A stretch of 64,000 nucleotides of DNA, taken from assembly GCA_035485275.1 (NCBI GenBank), contig DATHOE010000042.1, forward strand, positions 1 to 64,000, read 5' to 3'. The translations under genes and the position numbers were made by a program. Source of the DNA: DAIDJD01 sp035485275. GTDB lineage: Bacteria > Oederibacteriota > JAJYGY01 > DAIDJD01. Below are positions 45,689 to 54,862 of this stretch, one piece after another (the first letter of the stretch is position 1; every line of letters starts with the position of its first letter). Under the pieces are notes generated by a model that had not been told where the DNA came from, did not search any database, and saw nothing but the letters and a program-made list of their open reading frames with translations.

Positions 45689-47095
45689 TCAGGCCAGGGT
45701 GCGGACGTCGGTGACGTGGCCCGTGATCGCGGCGGCGGCCACCATGGCCGGGCTCATCAGCAGGGTGCGCCCCGTGGGGCTGCCCTGGCGGCCGATGAAG
45801 TTGCGGTTGGAGCTGGAGGCGGAGACCTGGTCGCCGACCAATTGGTCAGGGTTCATGGCCAGGCACATCGAGCAGCCGGCTTCCCGCCACTCGAAGCCGG
45901 CTGCCTTGAACACCTCGTGCAGGCCCTCGGCCTCGGCCTGGACCTTCACCTGCATGGATCCGGGAACCACGAAGGCCTTCACCGCGGGGTTGACCCGGCG
46001 CCCCTTGGCGATCGCCGCGGCCGCGCGCAGGTCCTCGATGCGGCCGTTGGTGCAGCTGCCGATGAAGGCCACGTCCACCCTCACCGTGTCCAGGCTCTGG
46101 CCCGGCTGCAGCTTCATGTACTTGTACGCGGTCTCCAGGGAGCCGCGCTCGCCCAGGTCCGCGGTCTGGGCCGGGTCGGGGAGGCTCTGCCCCACCGACA
46201 CGCTCTGGGCCGGGGTGACGCCCCAGGTGACCATGGGCGCGATCTCCGCGGCGTCGATGCGCACCACGTCGTCGTATACCGCGTCCTTGTCCGAGGCGAA
46301 AGATCGCCATACGGTCAGGGCCTTTTCCCACGCTTCTCCCTTGGGCGAGTGCTCGCGGCCCTTGAGATAGCTGAAGGTGGTCTCGTCCGGGTTCACGTAG
46401 CCCGCCCGCGCGCCGCCTTCGATGGACATGTTGCACACCGTCATGCGGCCCTCCATGCTCATCGCGTCGAAGACCTCGCCGGCGTATTCATAGGCGTAGC
46501 CGATGCCGCCCTTGACGCCCAGGCGGTGGATGATGGCGAGGATCACGTCCTTGGGCGTGACCCCCGGCTTGAGCTTCCCGTTGACCTCGATGCGCCGCAC
46601 CTTCATGGCGTCCATGGCCAGGCACTGGGTCGCCAGCACGTCGCGCACCTGGCTCGTGCCGATGCCGAAGGCCAGGGTGCCGAAGGCGCCGTGGGTGCTG
46701 GTGTGGCTGTCGCCGCAGGCGATGGTCAGGCCGGGCTGGGTGAGGCCGAGCTCCGGGCCGATGATGTGCACCACGCCCTGGCGTCCGGTGGAGAAGTCGA
46801 AGAAGTTGACCTTGAATTCCTTGGCGTTGCGCTCGATGGCCTGCATCATCTGCTCGGCCTGGGCGTCGGCGAAGGGACGCGCGCGTGTGGTGGTGGGCAC
46901 GATGTGGTCCATCGTGGCGAAGGTGCGCTCGGGGTATGCCACGGACTGGCCGCGCTCGCGCAGCATGTCGAAGGCCTGCGGGCTGGTGACCTCGTGGATC
47001 AGGTGCAGGCCGATGAAGAGCTGGGTCTGCCCGGTGGAAAGGCGCGCCACCGAATGGGCGTCCCAGACTTTGTTGTAGAGCGTTCCCTGTGCCAT
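45689..47095 (-). CDS. leuC: 3-isopropylmalate dehydratase large subunit
   Basis: The 468-residue aconitase-type protein has IGSCTNGRIEDLRAA and CSMCLAMNPDQL, which supply the three cysteines for the [4Fe-4S] cluster, and ACGDSHTSTHGAFG for substrate binding. It forms the enzyme with LeuD. It is transcribed away from a LysR gene, and the shared 107-base intergenic region contains a classic LysR box, so that regulator probably controls it. Confidence 0.96.
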   Translation of the reverse strand: MAQGTLYNKVWDAHSVARLSTGQTQLFIGLHLIHEVTSPQAFDMLRERGQSVAYPERTFATMDHIVPTTTRARPFADAQAEQMMQAIERNAKEFKVNFFDFSTGRQGVVHIIGPELGLTQPGLTIACGDSHTSTHGAFGTLAFGIGTSQVRDVLATQCLAMDAMKVRRIEVNGKLKPGVTPKDVILAIIHRLGVKGGIGYAYEYAGEVFDAMSMEGRMTVCNMSIEGGARAGYVNPDETTFSYLKGREHSPKGEAWEKALTVWRSFASDKDAVYDDVVRIDAAEIAPMVTWGVTPAQSVSVGQSLPDPAQTADLGERGSLETAYKYMKLQPGQSLDTVRVDVAFIGSCTNGRIEDLRAAAAIAKGRRVNPAVKAFVVPGSMQVKVQAEAEGLHEVFKAAGFEWREAGCSMCLAMNPDQLVGDQVSASSSNRNFIGRQGSPTGRTLLMSPAMVAAAAITGHVTDVRTLA

Positions 47096-47172
47096 GGCTT
47101 CCTCCTTGGGATCAGGACCAAAGATTAGCCTGGAATCTAAAATATTGGAAAGATATATTATGTATGGATAGA

Positions 47173-47187
47173 ATAGTCATCAACTAT
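47173..47187. promoter_or_regulatory. LysR-type T-N11-A box
   Basis: ATAGT-CATCA-ACTAT is a perfect dyad with T and A separated by eleven bases, the consensus for LysR-type regulators. It lies 16 bases before the LysR start and 78 bases before leuC. Confidence 0.75.
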
Positions 47188-47202
47188 GGATATGGGTGCC
47201 CC

Positions 47203-48081
47203 ATGGAGCTCCACCAGCTGCGCTATTTCCTGGCCGTCGCCGAGACCGGCAGCTTCACCGCCGCGGCCCGGCGCTGCCACGTCGCCCAACCCTCCTTGAG
47301 CGTGCAGATCGCCAAGCTGGAGTCCGAGCTGGGCGGGAGCCTGCTCGAGCGCGGACGCAAGGGCGCCCGGCTGACCCAGCGCGGCGAGCTCTTCAAGCCC
47401 CGCGCGGCCGAGGTCCTGCGCCAGGTGGAGGCCGCGCGCCTGGAATCCGAGGAATTGGCCGGCCTGAAGAGGGGTTCCGTGGGCCTGGGCTGCATGCCCA
47501 CCACCGGCGCCTACCTGCTTCCCAAGCTCATCAAGGCCTTTTCCGGGGCCCATCCGGGGCTGCGCCTGGACCTGCGCGAGGAGAGCTCGCCCACCCTGGC
47601 GGCCTTGCTGCGCGAAAAGGAGGTGGACCTGGCCATCATCGACGACGCCGGGCTCGGCGCCGGGCTGGCCTGGGAACTTCTGTTCAGCGAGCCCCTGCTG
47701 CTGGCCGTGCCACCGGGCCACCGCTTCGCCGGGCGCAAGCGCCTGGCTTTGGCCGCCCTGCGCGGGGAGCCCCTGATCGTGATGAAGACGGGGCACGGCT
47801 TCCGCGGCATCGTGCTCGAGGCCCTGGCCCGGGCCGGGGTGGAGCCGCGGGTGGTGCACGAGAGCGGGGAGATCGAGACCGTTCAGGCCCTGGTGGAGGC
47901 GGGCCTCGGGCTGGCGCTGGTGCCCAGCATGGTGCGCAAGGCGGGCGGACCCGTCTATCTTGACTTGGCCGAACCGCGGCCTTCGCGTAGTCTGTTCCTG
48001 GCGTGGCGGCAGGCCGCCACCCTGACCAAGGCGGCCGAGGCCCTGCGCGCCGCCGCCCGGACCGTTTTGAGGCGCCCATGA
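47203..48081 (+). CDS. LysR-family regulator, probable leuCD controller
   Basis: The 292-residue protein starts with the LysR winged HTH: MELHQLRYFLAVAETGSFTA, then RRCHVAQPSLSVQIAKLESELG. A two-lobed effector domain (about 92-290) follows. It shares the OxyR/CysB-like architecture; the effector may be 2-isopropylmalate by analogy with other leu regulators, but this is inference. ATG 47203 begins the HTH exactly; the frame is open upstream. Its TGA overlaps the ATG of the sugar kinase gene. Confidence 0.9.
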   Translation: MELHQLRYFLAVAETGSFTAAARRCHVAQPSLSVQIAKLESELGGSLLERGRKGARLTQRGELFKPRAAEVLRQVEAARLESEELAGLKRGSVGLGCMPTTGAYLLPKLIKAFSGAHPGLRLDLREESSPTLAALLREKEVDLAIIDDAGLGAGLAWELLFSEPLLLAVPPGHRFAGRKRLALAALRGEPLIVMKTGHGFRGIVLEALARAGVEPRVVHESGEIETVQALVEAGLGLALVPSMVRKAGGPVYLDLAEPRPSRSLFLAWRQAATLTKAAEALRAAARTVLRRP

Positions 48082-49022
48082 TCCATTGCGTCAACCTCAA
48101 CGCCACCCTCGACGAGCTCTTCGTCCTGCCGTCCTTAAGCCTGGGCGGGGTGAACCGCGCGGTGGCGACCCTGAGCTATCCCGGCGGCAAGGGCAACAAC
48201 GCCGCGCGGGCCGTGGCCCTGCTGGGGGGCAAGGCCCGCCTGCACGCCTTCACGTCCCTCAAGGAACGCTCCATGGCCCTGAGCTTCTTCCGCGGACGTG
48301 GCGTGGAGGCGAAGCTCACCGCCGTCGGCGGCTCCTACCGGCCCTGTTTGGTGATCTTGGACGCCGAGCGCAACCAGGAGACCGTGGTCAACAGCGCCAG
48401 CCAGCTCAAGGTCGGCGCCGCGGCGCTGGCCCGGCTCAAGGCCGGTCTCCTGAAGGGGGTCCAGGCCGGCGACATCGTCACCTTTTCCGGCTCCATCCCC
48501 GAGGGCCTGCGCGAGGACAGCTACGCCTCCCTCATCAAGGCCGTGGTGGCGCGCGGCGGCGTGGCCCTGCTGGACGCCTATGGCCCGGCCCTGAGGCTGG
48601 GGGTGGAGGCCGCGCCCTTCATGGTGAAACCGAACGCCGAGGAGCTGGGGGAGGCCTTCGGGGTGCCCACGGCGACCCGCGACCAGGTGATCCGGGCGGG
48701 AAGGGCCCTGCTGCGCAAGGGGGTGCGCTGCGTGATCGTGACGCTGGGCGACCACGGCGCGGTCTGCGTGACCCAGCGGGAGGTGCTCTACGCCACGCCC
48801 CTGCCCACGCCGCGCGGATTGATATCGCCGGTGGGCTGCGGGGACGCTTTCCTGGGCGCCATGGCCCGGGGCTTGGAGCGCGGATGGGAGCTTTCCGACT
48901 GCCTGCGCCTGGCCACGGCCGCGGCCTGGGCGAACCTGGGCGTCCCGGGGGCGGTTTTCTTCGACCCCAAACTGGTGAAAGCCCAGATTCCCCTGGTCAA
49001 AATCAGCCGCCTGGCGTCCTGA
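48078..49022 (+). CDS. PfkB-family sugar kinase, 1-phosphofructokinase-like
   Basis: The 314-residue kinase has the two PfkB signatures: SYPGGKGNNAARAVALLGG (about residues 34-52) and PVGCGDAFLGAMARGLERG (about 254-272), where the Asp is the catalytic base. VNSASQLKVG and FSGSIPEGL are typical of FruK/LacC-type phosphofructokinases. The usual G-A-G-D is G-C-G-D. It overlaps the LysR stop (ATGA), so it is cotranscribed with the regulator. No phosphotransferase genes adjoin. Confidence 0.83.
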   Translation: MIHCVNLNATLDELFVLPSLSLGGVNRAVATLSYPGGKGNNAARAVALLGGKARLHAFTSLKERSMALSFFRGRGVEAKLTAVGGSYRPCLVILDAERNQETVVNSASQLKVGAAALARLKAGLLKGVQAGDIVTFSGSIPEGLREDSYASLIKAVVARGGVALLDAYGPALRLGVEAAPFMVKPNAEELGEAFGVPTATRDQVIRAGRALLRKGVRCVIVTLGDHGAVCVTQREVLYATPLPTPRGLISPVGCGDAFLGAMARGLERGWELSDCLRLATAAAWANLGVPGAVFFDPKLVKAQIPLVKISRLAS

Positions 49023-49159
49023 AAAGGGGCCTTTTTTGGGCCCGCGGGGGGCGCACGACGTTTTTTGTTACAAGCCCCGAAAATAATATATACTCGGGCG
49101 GGCATTTCCCCCTGAATTGGGTCGAAAACGCTTAAAATGAGTGAAACTTGTGAGGTAAG

Positions 49160-49810
49160 GTGGCGATAAACGTCGATTCTTTGCTGCAGGCCATCCATGG
49201 AAAGAGCATCCATTCCATGCGGGCCATCTGTTTTGAGACCAGCCGAACCCTGGATCCGGACCAGGCCTTCGGGCTGGCCAAGGCGCTTTTGCCCAATCCC
49301 GACGTCCACGGCGCCATGGCGGCGGCCCTGCTGGCCGGCCACGTCAGCTACCTGCGCGCCGAGGCCCTGGAGTTCTTGCGGCGCGACGTGGCCAAGACCA
49401 CGGACGTCCGCGTGCAGGACTGCCTGGCCCGCGGTTTCGACCACTTCTGCCTGAACCGCGGCTACGAACTGGCCCTGGTGACCATGGAGGAGTGGGCCAA
49501 GGACCCCAACGACGTGGTGCGCCGCGCCGTGGTGGAGGCCCCGCGGGTGTGGACCCGCAAGGACTACTTCAAGCTCCACCCCAAGGTCGCCGTCGCCTTC
49601 GTCTCCTCCATGAAGGCCGACAGCTCCGGCAGCGTGCGCTTCTCCGTGGGGCGGGCGCTGGCCGAGATGGGGGAGGATTTCCCCGACCTGTTGACGGCCG
49701 AGCTCAAGACCTGGAACCTGCACTTCACGCCCGTCAAGCACACCTACATGTTCGCCTCCAAGAACCTGGCCGCCGGCGGCGGCCAGGTCTTCCCGAAAGC
49801 GGGCCCTTGA
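49160..49810 (+). CDS. Helical-repeat (HEAT-like) protein
   Basis: The 216-residue protein is all-helical with a HEAT/ARM-type rhythm: repeated blocks around GAMAAALLAGHVSYLRAEAL, VQDCLARGFDHFCL, DVVRRAVVEAPRVW and GSVRFSVGRALAEMG. The pattern resembles DNA-alkylation-repair-type HEAT proteins, but family-specific residues were not identified. GTG 49160 has TGAGG close upstream. A TTGTTA (49065-49070) and TATACT (49089-49094) with an 18-base spacer may be its promoter. It ends 46 bases before the chemoreceptor gene. Confidence 0.6.
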   Translation: MAINVDSLLQAIHGKSIHSMRAICFETSRTLDPDQAFGLAKALLPNPDVHGAMAAALLAGHVSYLRAEALEFLRRDVAKTTDVRVQDCLARGFDHFCLNRGYELALVTMEEWAKDPNDVVRRAVVEAPRVWTRKDYFKLHPKVAVAFVSSMKADSSGSVRFSVGRALAEMGEDFPDLLTAELKTWNLHFTPVKHTYMFASKNLAAGGGQVFPKAGP

Positions 49811-49821
49811 TGTTCGTCACG

Positions 49822-49850
49822 TTGACACCCATCCCGCTCGGTCCTATCCT
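49822..49850 (+). promoter_or_regulatory. Promoter of chemoreceptor gene
   Basis: TTGACA (49822-49827) and TATCCT (49845-49850) are spaced 17 bases. The -10 box ends six bases before ATG 49857, which has no ribosome binding site, so the message is likely leaderless. Confidence 0.75.
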
Positions 49851-49856
49851 TTGTCC

Positions 49857-51533
49857 ATGAGAGCCGCGGAAAAGCGATCCTTGGTCCTGATGGTCTTGAC
49901 CATGGGGGTCCTGGGCGCCCTGCTGATGTGGGGCTGCGGCTGGTGGCTCGCCCGCGCGAGCCTGTCCGAAGCCCGCCTGTCCCTGCAGTACCGCGCCCAA
50001 TCCCTGGCTTCCGCAGGCGCCTGCCTCCTGGACTCCGCGCCCCTCGACGTGTCCCAGGCCGCCGCCGCCATGGAGGGCCTGGCCGCCGGGGAGGCCGGCC
50101 TGGACCAGCCCACCCTGTGGAGCTACAGCCGCGACGCCGCCGGAACCTGGACGCTGGCGGTGGGGCCCCAGGGCCCCTCGCAGACCGGCACGCGCCCCAG
50201 CGACCTGGCCTCCGGCGCCTTCGACTCCGGCAAGGCCGCCCTGGGCTGGGGACCGGCCGGCGCCTGGGTGGACGCGGCGGCGCCGCTGTCCGGCCCCAAG
50301 GCCCCCTGGACGGGGGTGGTCGAGGCGCGCGTCCCGGCCTCGTCCATGGACGCCATGCTCGCCCGCCTGGACGTCCTGCGCCTGTGGATGCTGGTCCTCG
50401 GAGCCTTGGGCGGCTGCCTCCTGGGCGCCTGGTCGGGCCGCAGGGTCCGCGTCGAGCTGGACCTGGTGGAGGAGAAGTTCCAGGACTATCTGGCGCAGGG
50501 CGGCGGCCTGGGCCGGCGCCTTGAGGTCGACTCGAGCCGCCTGAACGTCGGCGTGACCAGCGCCTTCAACCGGGTCATGGACCGCTTCGAACAGGTGGTG
50601 GCCTCGGTGAAGAGGGGGGCCGACCTGGTGGGCGCCTCCAGCGCGCGGGTCTCCGGGACCGCGGGCGAGGTGTCGCGCATGTCCTCCGAGGTCGCGTCCA
50701 CCATCCAGCAGGTGGCCAAGGGGACCGAGGAGCAGAGCACCCGCACCGGCGAACTGCACGTCATGATCCAGCAGCTGGCCGACTCCGCCGCCAGCAACCG
50801 GCACAAGGCCGAGGAGACGGCCCAGGCCTCCGACGGGGCCCTCGACATCGCCCGCACCATCCACGCCCTGGCCCAGGACGCCACCAGCCGCATGGAGCGC
50901 CTCGGTAGGGACATGCGGGCCATGGCCGAGACCATCTACACCCTGGGCGACAAGAACGAGAAGATCGGCGAGGTGGTGGACATCATCCGCAGCATCGCCG
51001 ACCAGACCAACCTGCTGGCCCTCAACGCCGCCATCGAGGCCGCCCGCGCCGGCGACGCCGGCAGGGGCTTCGCCGTGGTGGCGGACGAGGTGCGCAAGCT
51101 GGCCGAGGGCAGCGCCGACAGCGCCGACCAGATCGCCGGGATGATCTCCCAGATACAGGCCGGCTCGCAGGCCGCCGTGGCGAGCATGCAGAAGGGCTCC
51201 GAGGCCGTGGGGGAGGGAAGCGCGGTGATCAACCGCGTGGCGGCGGGGCTCAACCAGATCATCGAGGCCGCCGGGCGCACCAACGCCCTGGCCGCGGAGA
51301 TCGCCGCCAACGCGCGCGAGCAGATGGAGCGGGCCGGCCAGGGCGCCAAGCGCATCGAGGAGATCAGCGCCATCGCCGAGGAGACCGCGGCCAGCACGGA
51401 GCAGGTGGCGGCGAGCACGCAGGAGGCCACCGCCAGCATGCAGGAACTGACGGCGACATCCACGCAGCTGGCGGACATGGCGAGGGAGCTGCAGGCCTTG
51501 GTGTCCCATTTCGGGGCCCAGCAGGGAGCTTAA
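49857..51533 (+). CDS. Methyl-accepting chemotaxis protein
   Basis: The 558-residue receptor has a membrane helix near 9-30, a periplasmic sensing part of about 130 residues, a second helix near 168-188, and a long cytoplasmic coiled coil. The signalling tip is classical: IGEVVDIIRSIADQTNLLAL then NAAIEAARAGDAGRGFAVVA. GEVSRMSSEVASTIQQVAKG and the Ala/Glu/Gln-rich helices carry methylation-type sites. No ligand-binding domain was recognised. No che genes adjoin it. ATG 49857 was chosen over TTG 49851. Confidence 0.92.
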   Translation: MRAAEKRSLVLMVLTMGVLGALLMWGCGWWLARASLSEARLSLQYRAQSLASAGACLLDSAPLDVSQAAAAMEGLAAGEAGLDQPTLWSYSRDAAGTWTLAVGPQGPSQTGTRPSDLASGAFDSGKAALGWGPAGAWVDAAAPLSGPKAPWTGVVEARVPASSMDAMLARLDVLRLWMLVLGALGGCLLGAWSGRRVRVELDLVEEKFQDYLAQGGGLGRRLEVDSSRLNVGVTSAFNRVMDRFEQVVASVKRGADLVGASSARVSGTAGEVSRMSSEVASTIQQVAKGTEEQSTRTGELHVMIQQLADSAASNRHKAEETAQASDGALDIARTIHALAQDATSRMERLGRDMRAMAETIYTLGDKNEKIGEVVDIIRSIADQTNLLALNAAIEAARAGDAGRGFAVVADEVRKLAEGSADSADQIAGMISQIQAGSQAAVASMQKGSEAVGEGSAVINRVAAGLNQIIEAAGRTNALAAEIAANAREQMERAGQGAKRIEEISAIAEETAASTEQVAASTQEATASMQELTATSTQLADMARELQALVSHFGAQQGA

Positions 51534-51537
51534 ACAG

Positions 51538-52317
51538 ATGCCCGAGGAATTCGAATCTTCGCGGGACCTTGAGGAGCAGGGCTTCCGCCATTGGGAGCGC
51601 TTCGAGCTGGAGGACGCCCTGCGCGTCTTCGCGGAGGGCGTGCGGCGCTTTCCCGGCGACCGCAAGCTCAAGCTCGGCCTGGCCTTCACGCGCCTCGACT
51701 TGGGGGACCTTCCGCAGGCCCGCAACCTCTTCGAGGAGCTGCTGCAGCTCGACCCCAAGGACGACGAATGCTGGTGGGGCCTGGGCCGCATACACCTGTT
51801 GTTGAGCAATTACGGCGAAGCCCGTTTCGCCTTTGACCAGGCCCTGCGGCAGGGCCACCCCGACGAGCGGACCCTGCTGGAGGTGGCGCGCGAGTGGTAC
51901 CTGCTGGGAATGTACGAGGAGAGCTTCGATTTCTACGCCCGCGCCCTTGAGATCAACCGCAAGAATTCCGAGATCCTGCTGGGCCTGGGCGCCAGCGCCT
52001 ACTGGCTGGGCAAGCCCGAGGCCGAGGAACTGCTGCTGGAGGCCCTGAACGCGGACCAGGCCTACCACGACGCCCGCAATTTCCTGGCCAACCTCTACTA
52101 CAGCGCCAAACGCTACGACGAGGCGCGCGAGCACTTCGAGCGCATCCCCCTGGAGGCCCAGAACGATCCCACCAGCGTGCGGCGCCTGCTGCGGCTGTTG
52201 CGGCTCAAGGGCGTGGCCGAAAGCCGCCTGGCGCCCCTGAAATTGGCCCTGAAACGCCTCAACCGGGAGCAGGGCTGGGACCATTTCCTGAGCCAAATCC
52301 GCCGCAAGAGGGGATAA
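51538..52317 (+). CDS. Cytoplasmic TPR protein
   Basis: The 259-residue protein is composed of about six TPR units (for example LEDALRVFAEGVRRFPGD, LPQARNLFEELLQLDPKD, YGEARFAFDQALRQGHPD, YEESFDFYARALEINRKN, YDEAREHFERIPLEAQ) with no signal peptide. It starts four bases after the chemoreceptor stop, so it is probably in one operon with it. It would act as a scaffold; partners are unknown. Confidence 0.8.
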   Translation: MPEEFESSRDLEEQGFRHWERFELEDALRVFAEGVRRFPGDRKLKLGLAFTRLDLGDLPQARNLFEELLQLDPKDDECWWGLGRIHLLLSNYGEARFAFDQALRQGHPDERTLLEVAREWYLLGMYEESFDFYARALEINRKNSEILLGLGASAYWLGKPEAEELLLEALNADQAYHDARNFLANLYYSAKRYDEAREHFERIPLEAQNDPTSVRRLLRLLRLKGVAESRLAPLKLALKRLNREQGWDHFLSQIRRKRG

Positions 52318-52352
52318 TCGGCATTTTTACGGGCTTTTTTGCGTACTAGGTC

Positions 52353-52380
52353 TTGACAAGCCTTATTTTTAGGGTATTTT
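52353..52380 (+). promoter_or_regulatory. Promoter of HU gene
   Basis: TTGACA (52353-52358), a 16-base spacer and TATTTT (52375-52380). A leader of about 65 bases leads to GTG 52454. Confidence 0.7.
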
Positions 52381-52453
52381 AGAGCAGGCATCGACAATTC
52401 CCCGTTACGCCCGGGGACTTGGGCGCATCCTATTTTTGAACAAGGGGGAACCG

Positions 52454-52732
52454 GTGCCTTTGACCAAAAGCCAGATCCTGAACGAACTCGCGGAAAAGAC
52501 GGCCCTGAAGAAGAAGGACGTGGCCAACCTTTTCATCGCCTACAACGAGCTGGTCTGCAAGCTCCTCAAGAAAGAGAAGAAGTTCAAGCTGGACGGGATC
52601 GGCATTCTCCGCATCCGCCAGAGCAAGGCCCGCATGGGGCGCAACCCCGCCACCGGCGAGCCCATCAAGATCAAGGCCAAGACCCGCGTCCGCTGCACCG
52701 TCGCGAAGGCCCTGAAGGACAAGGTTCTCTAA
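52454..52732 (+). CDS. HU-family DNA-binding protein
   Basis: The 92-residue protein has the HU fold: TKSQILNELAEKTALKKKDV helices, the beta saddle LDGIGILRIRQSKARMGRNPATGEPIKI, in which the tip RNPATGEPI intercalates DNA, and the final VAKALKDKVL helix. A GTG at 52454 is preferred because AAGGGGGAA lies just before it; an upstream TTG at 52436 has no such site. It compacts the nucleoid and may act in replication and regulation. Confidence 0.92.
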   Translation: MPLTKSQILNELAEKTALKKKDVANLFIAYNELVCKLLKKEKKFKLDGIGILRIRQSKARMGRNPATGEPIKIKAKTRVRCTVAKALKDKVL

Positions 52733-52750
52733 AAAAGACCGGCGCCGATT

Positions 52751-52790
52751 AAGAGCCGTCCCTTCCTAAAGGGGGGACGGCTCTTCTTTT
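52751..52790 (+). terminator. Intrinsic terminator after HU gene
   Basis: AAGAGCCGTCCC pairs with GGGACGGCTCTT around an 11-base loop, and CTTTTTAT follows. The gene for the DinG-like helicase begins 39 bases later. Confidence 0.9.
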
Positions 52791-52828
52791 TATGGGACGG
52801 CGCCGCCACCAAACCGCGGCCGGGGGCC

Positions 52829-54826
52829 ATGCCCGAAGAAGCCTACCAACTCTCCACGCGCCTTGGCTCCACGCTCAAAGGCTACGAAGCCCGCCCGGCC
52901 CAGGAGGCCATGGCGGACGCGGTCGCGCGCGCTCTCAGGGACTCCGGCGTCCTGCTGGTGGAGGCCGGCACCGGCACGGGCAAGAGCCTGGCCTACCTCC
53001 TGCCCGCCCTGGAGCGCGCCGAGGAGTCCGGAGGCCGCGTGATCATCAGCACCCACACGCTCAACCTGCAGGCCCAGCTCCTGCACCAGGACATCCCCCT
53101 GGCCCTGAAGGCCCTGGGCGCCGGCAAGGGACTGGGCGCGGTGCGCGCCGTGGGGCGCGGCAACTATCTCTGCCAGCTGCGCCTGCGCACCGCCGCGGAG
53201 TTCAACGCCCCCGAGCTCTTCCACGGCCGCCATGAGGCCCTCGCCGGCATCGAGGACTGGGCCAGCGAGGGCGGAGGCCTGCGCGAGGACGCGCCCGTGG
53301 CCATGGACCAGGCCACCTGGGAGCTGGTGCAGGTGGAGGCCTTCGGCTGCCTGGGCTCCGCCTGCCCCTACGCCCGCTCCTGCGCCTTCCTGGCGGACCG
53401 CGACGCCCTACAGGGAGCCCGCGTCGTGGTCGCCAACCACGCCCTGCTCATGGCGGACCTGGCGGCCCGCCGCGAAGGCTCCAGCCTTCTGCCCGACGCC
53501 GAGACCCTGATCGTGGACGAGGCCCACCACCTGGCCGACGTGGCCGCGGACCACCTGGGCCTGCGCCTGCACCGGCTCGGCCTGGTGAAGGCCTTCGACC
53601 GCCTGCACGACGCGCGCCGACGCTTCAACCTGATCGACCGCCTGGATTCGGCCGGCGGCCTGACCGGCCTGCTGCAGGCCTGCCGCGGCGCGTGCGCGGA
53701 GTTTTTCGAGCGCGTCACCGCGCTGTCGGATTCCCAGGCCCTGCCTCCGCGCAGCCTGGAGGACACGCTCAGCCAGCCCTTGAGCGAACTGGCCACGGAG
53801 CTGCGCCGCAAGGGGGCCCTGGCCAAGGAGCTGCCTCAGGGCCTGGGCGCCTCGGTGGAGGCCCAGGCCCTGGCCCAGCGCCTGGACGCGGCCGCGGAGG
53901 GCCTGAGGAGCTGGCTGGGCCAGGACCTCGGGGAAAGCGTGTTCTGGGTGGACCGCGAGCGGGACCGCTCCCCCGTCCTGCGCAGCGCCCCCCTCGACGT
54001 GGGCCCCCTGCTGCTGGAGCACCTCTATCCCCGCCACCGCAGCGTGGTCCTGTGCTCGGCCACCCTGAGCGTGGCGGGCGGCTTCGGATTCATGCGCGCG
54101 CGCCTGGGGCTGCCCGGCAACGCCGAGGAGCTGGCCCTGCCGGCCTCCTTCGACTACGCCAAGCAGGTCGAGATGCACCTGAGCGCGAGCATGCCCGACC
54201 CGCGGGACGAGGCCGCCTACCTGGACGCGCTGGAGGCGGGCATACGCGGCGCCCTTGAACGCAGCCTGGGCCGGGCCTTCGTGCTGGTGACGAACTTCAG
54301 GCACCTGCGCGAGCTGGCCGGGCGCCTGCGGCCCTTCATCGAGGGGCGCGGCTGGCTCTGCCTGGAGCAGCAGAAGGGCGCGCGCCGCGAGGAGCTTTTG
54401 GACGAGTTCAAGGCGCATGGCCAGGCCGTGCTCTTCGGGGCCGCCAGCTTCTGGGAGGGCGTGGACGTGCCGGGCGAGGCGCTGTCCTGCGTCATCATCG
54501 TGCGCCTGCCCTTCGCCGTGCCCGACAGCCCCCTTGAGCGGGCCCGCCAGGACAAGGTGAGCGCCCAGGGCGGCGAGCCATTCATGGACCTCAGCCTTCC
54601 CGAGGCCGTGCTGAAGCTGAAGCAGGGCTTCGGGCGCCTGATCCGGCACAGCACGGACCGGGGATGGTTCGTGCTCCTGGATCCGCGGGCCCTGACGCGC
54701 CCCTATGGCCGGGTCTTCCTCGACTCCCTGCCCGCCTGCCCGCTCTTCATCGACGGCGTGGCCTCGCAAAGGGGCGCGCGGCGCGCGCCCGTCCGGCGTC
54801 GGGCGAGCCGGCCCGCGGCGGACTGA
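52829..54826 (+). CDS. DinG/XPD-like Fe-S DNA helicase
   Basis: The 665-residue helicase has motif I AGTGTGKS (46-53), motif Ia ISTHTLNLQAQ, the Fe-S cluster cysteines C115, C174, C179 and C185, the Walker B box DEAHH at 230-234, and later motifs (LCSATLSVAGG, then ASFWEGVDVPGEALSCV). Cys spacing fits DinG/YoaA. Such 5'-3' helicases resolve D-loops, R-loops and G-quadruplexes. The C-terminus is unusually Arg-rich. No upstream ribosome site is strong. Confidence 0.9.
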   Translation: MPEEAYQLSTRLGSTLKGYEARPAQEAMADAVARALRDSGVLLVEAGTGTGKSLAYLLPALERAEESGGRVIISTHTLNLQAQLLHQDIPLALKALGAGKGLGAVRAVGRGNYLCQLRLRTAAEFNAPELFHGRHEALAGIEDWASEGGGLREDAPVAMDQATWELVQVEAFGCLGSACPYARSCAFLADRDALQGARVVVANHALLMADLAARREGSSLLPDAETLIVDEAHHLADVAADHLGLRLHRLGLVKAFDRLHDARRRFNLIDRLDSAGGLTGLLQACRGACAEFFERVTALSDSQALPPRSLEDTLSQPLSELATELRRKGALAKELPQGLGASVEAQALAQRLDAAAEGLRSWLGQDLGESVFWVDRERDRSPVLRSAPLDVGPLLLEHLYPRHRSVVLCSATLSVAGGFGFMRARLGLPGNAEELALPASFDYAKQVEMHLSASMPDPRDEAAYLDALEAGIRGALERSLGRAFVLVTNFRHLRELAGRLRPFIEGRGWLCLEQQKGARREELLDEFKAHGQAVLFGAASFWEGVDVPGEALSCVIIVRLPFAVPDSPLERARQDKVSAQGGEPFMDLSLPEAVLKLKQGFGRLIRHSTDRGWFVLLDPRALTRPYGRVFLDSLPACPLFIDGVASQRGARRAPVRRRASRPAAD

Positions 54827-54862
54827 ACTATCCAAACGGCGTGAATTCAGGCAAAATCGGGC

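Noticed and set aside
49029..49056. Terminator after the PfkB gene
   Set aside because: GGGCC and GGCCC can pair around a T-run, but the T-run is in the loop and no tail follows.
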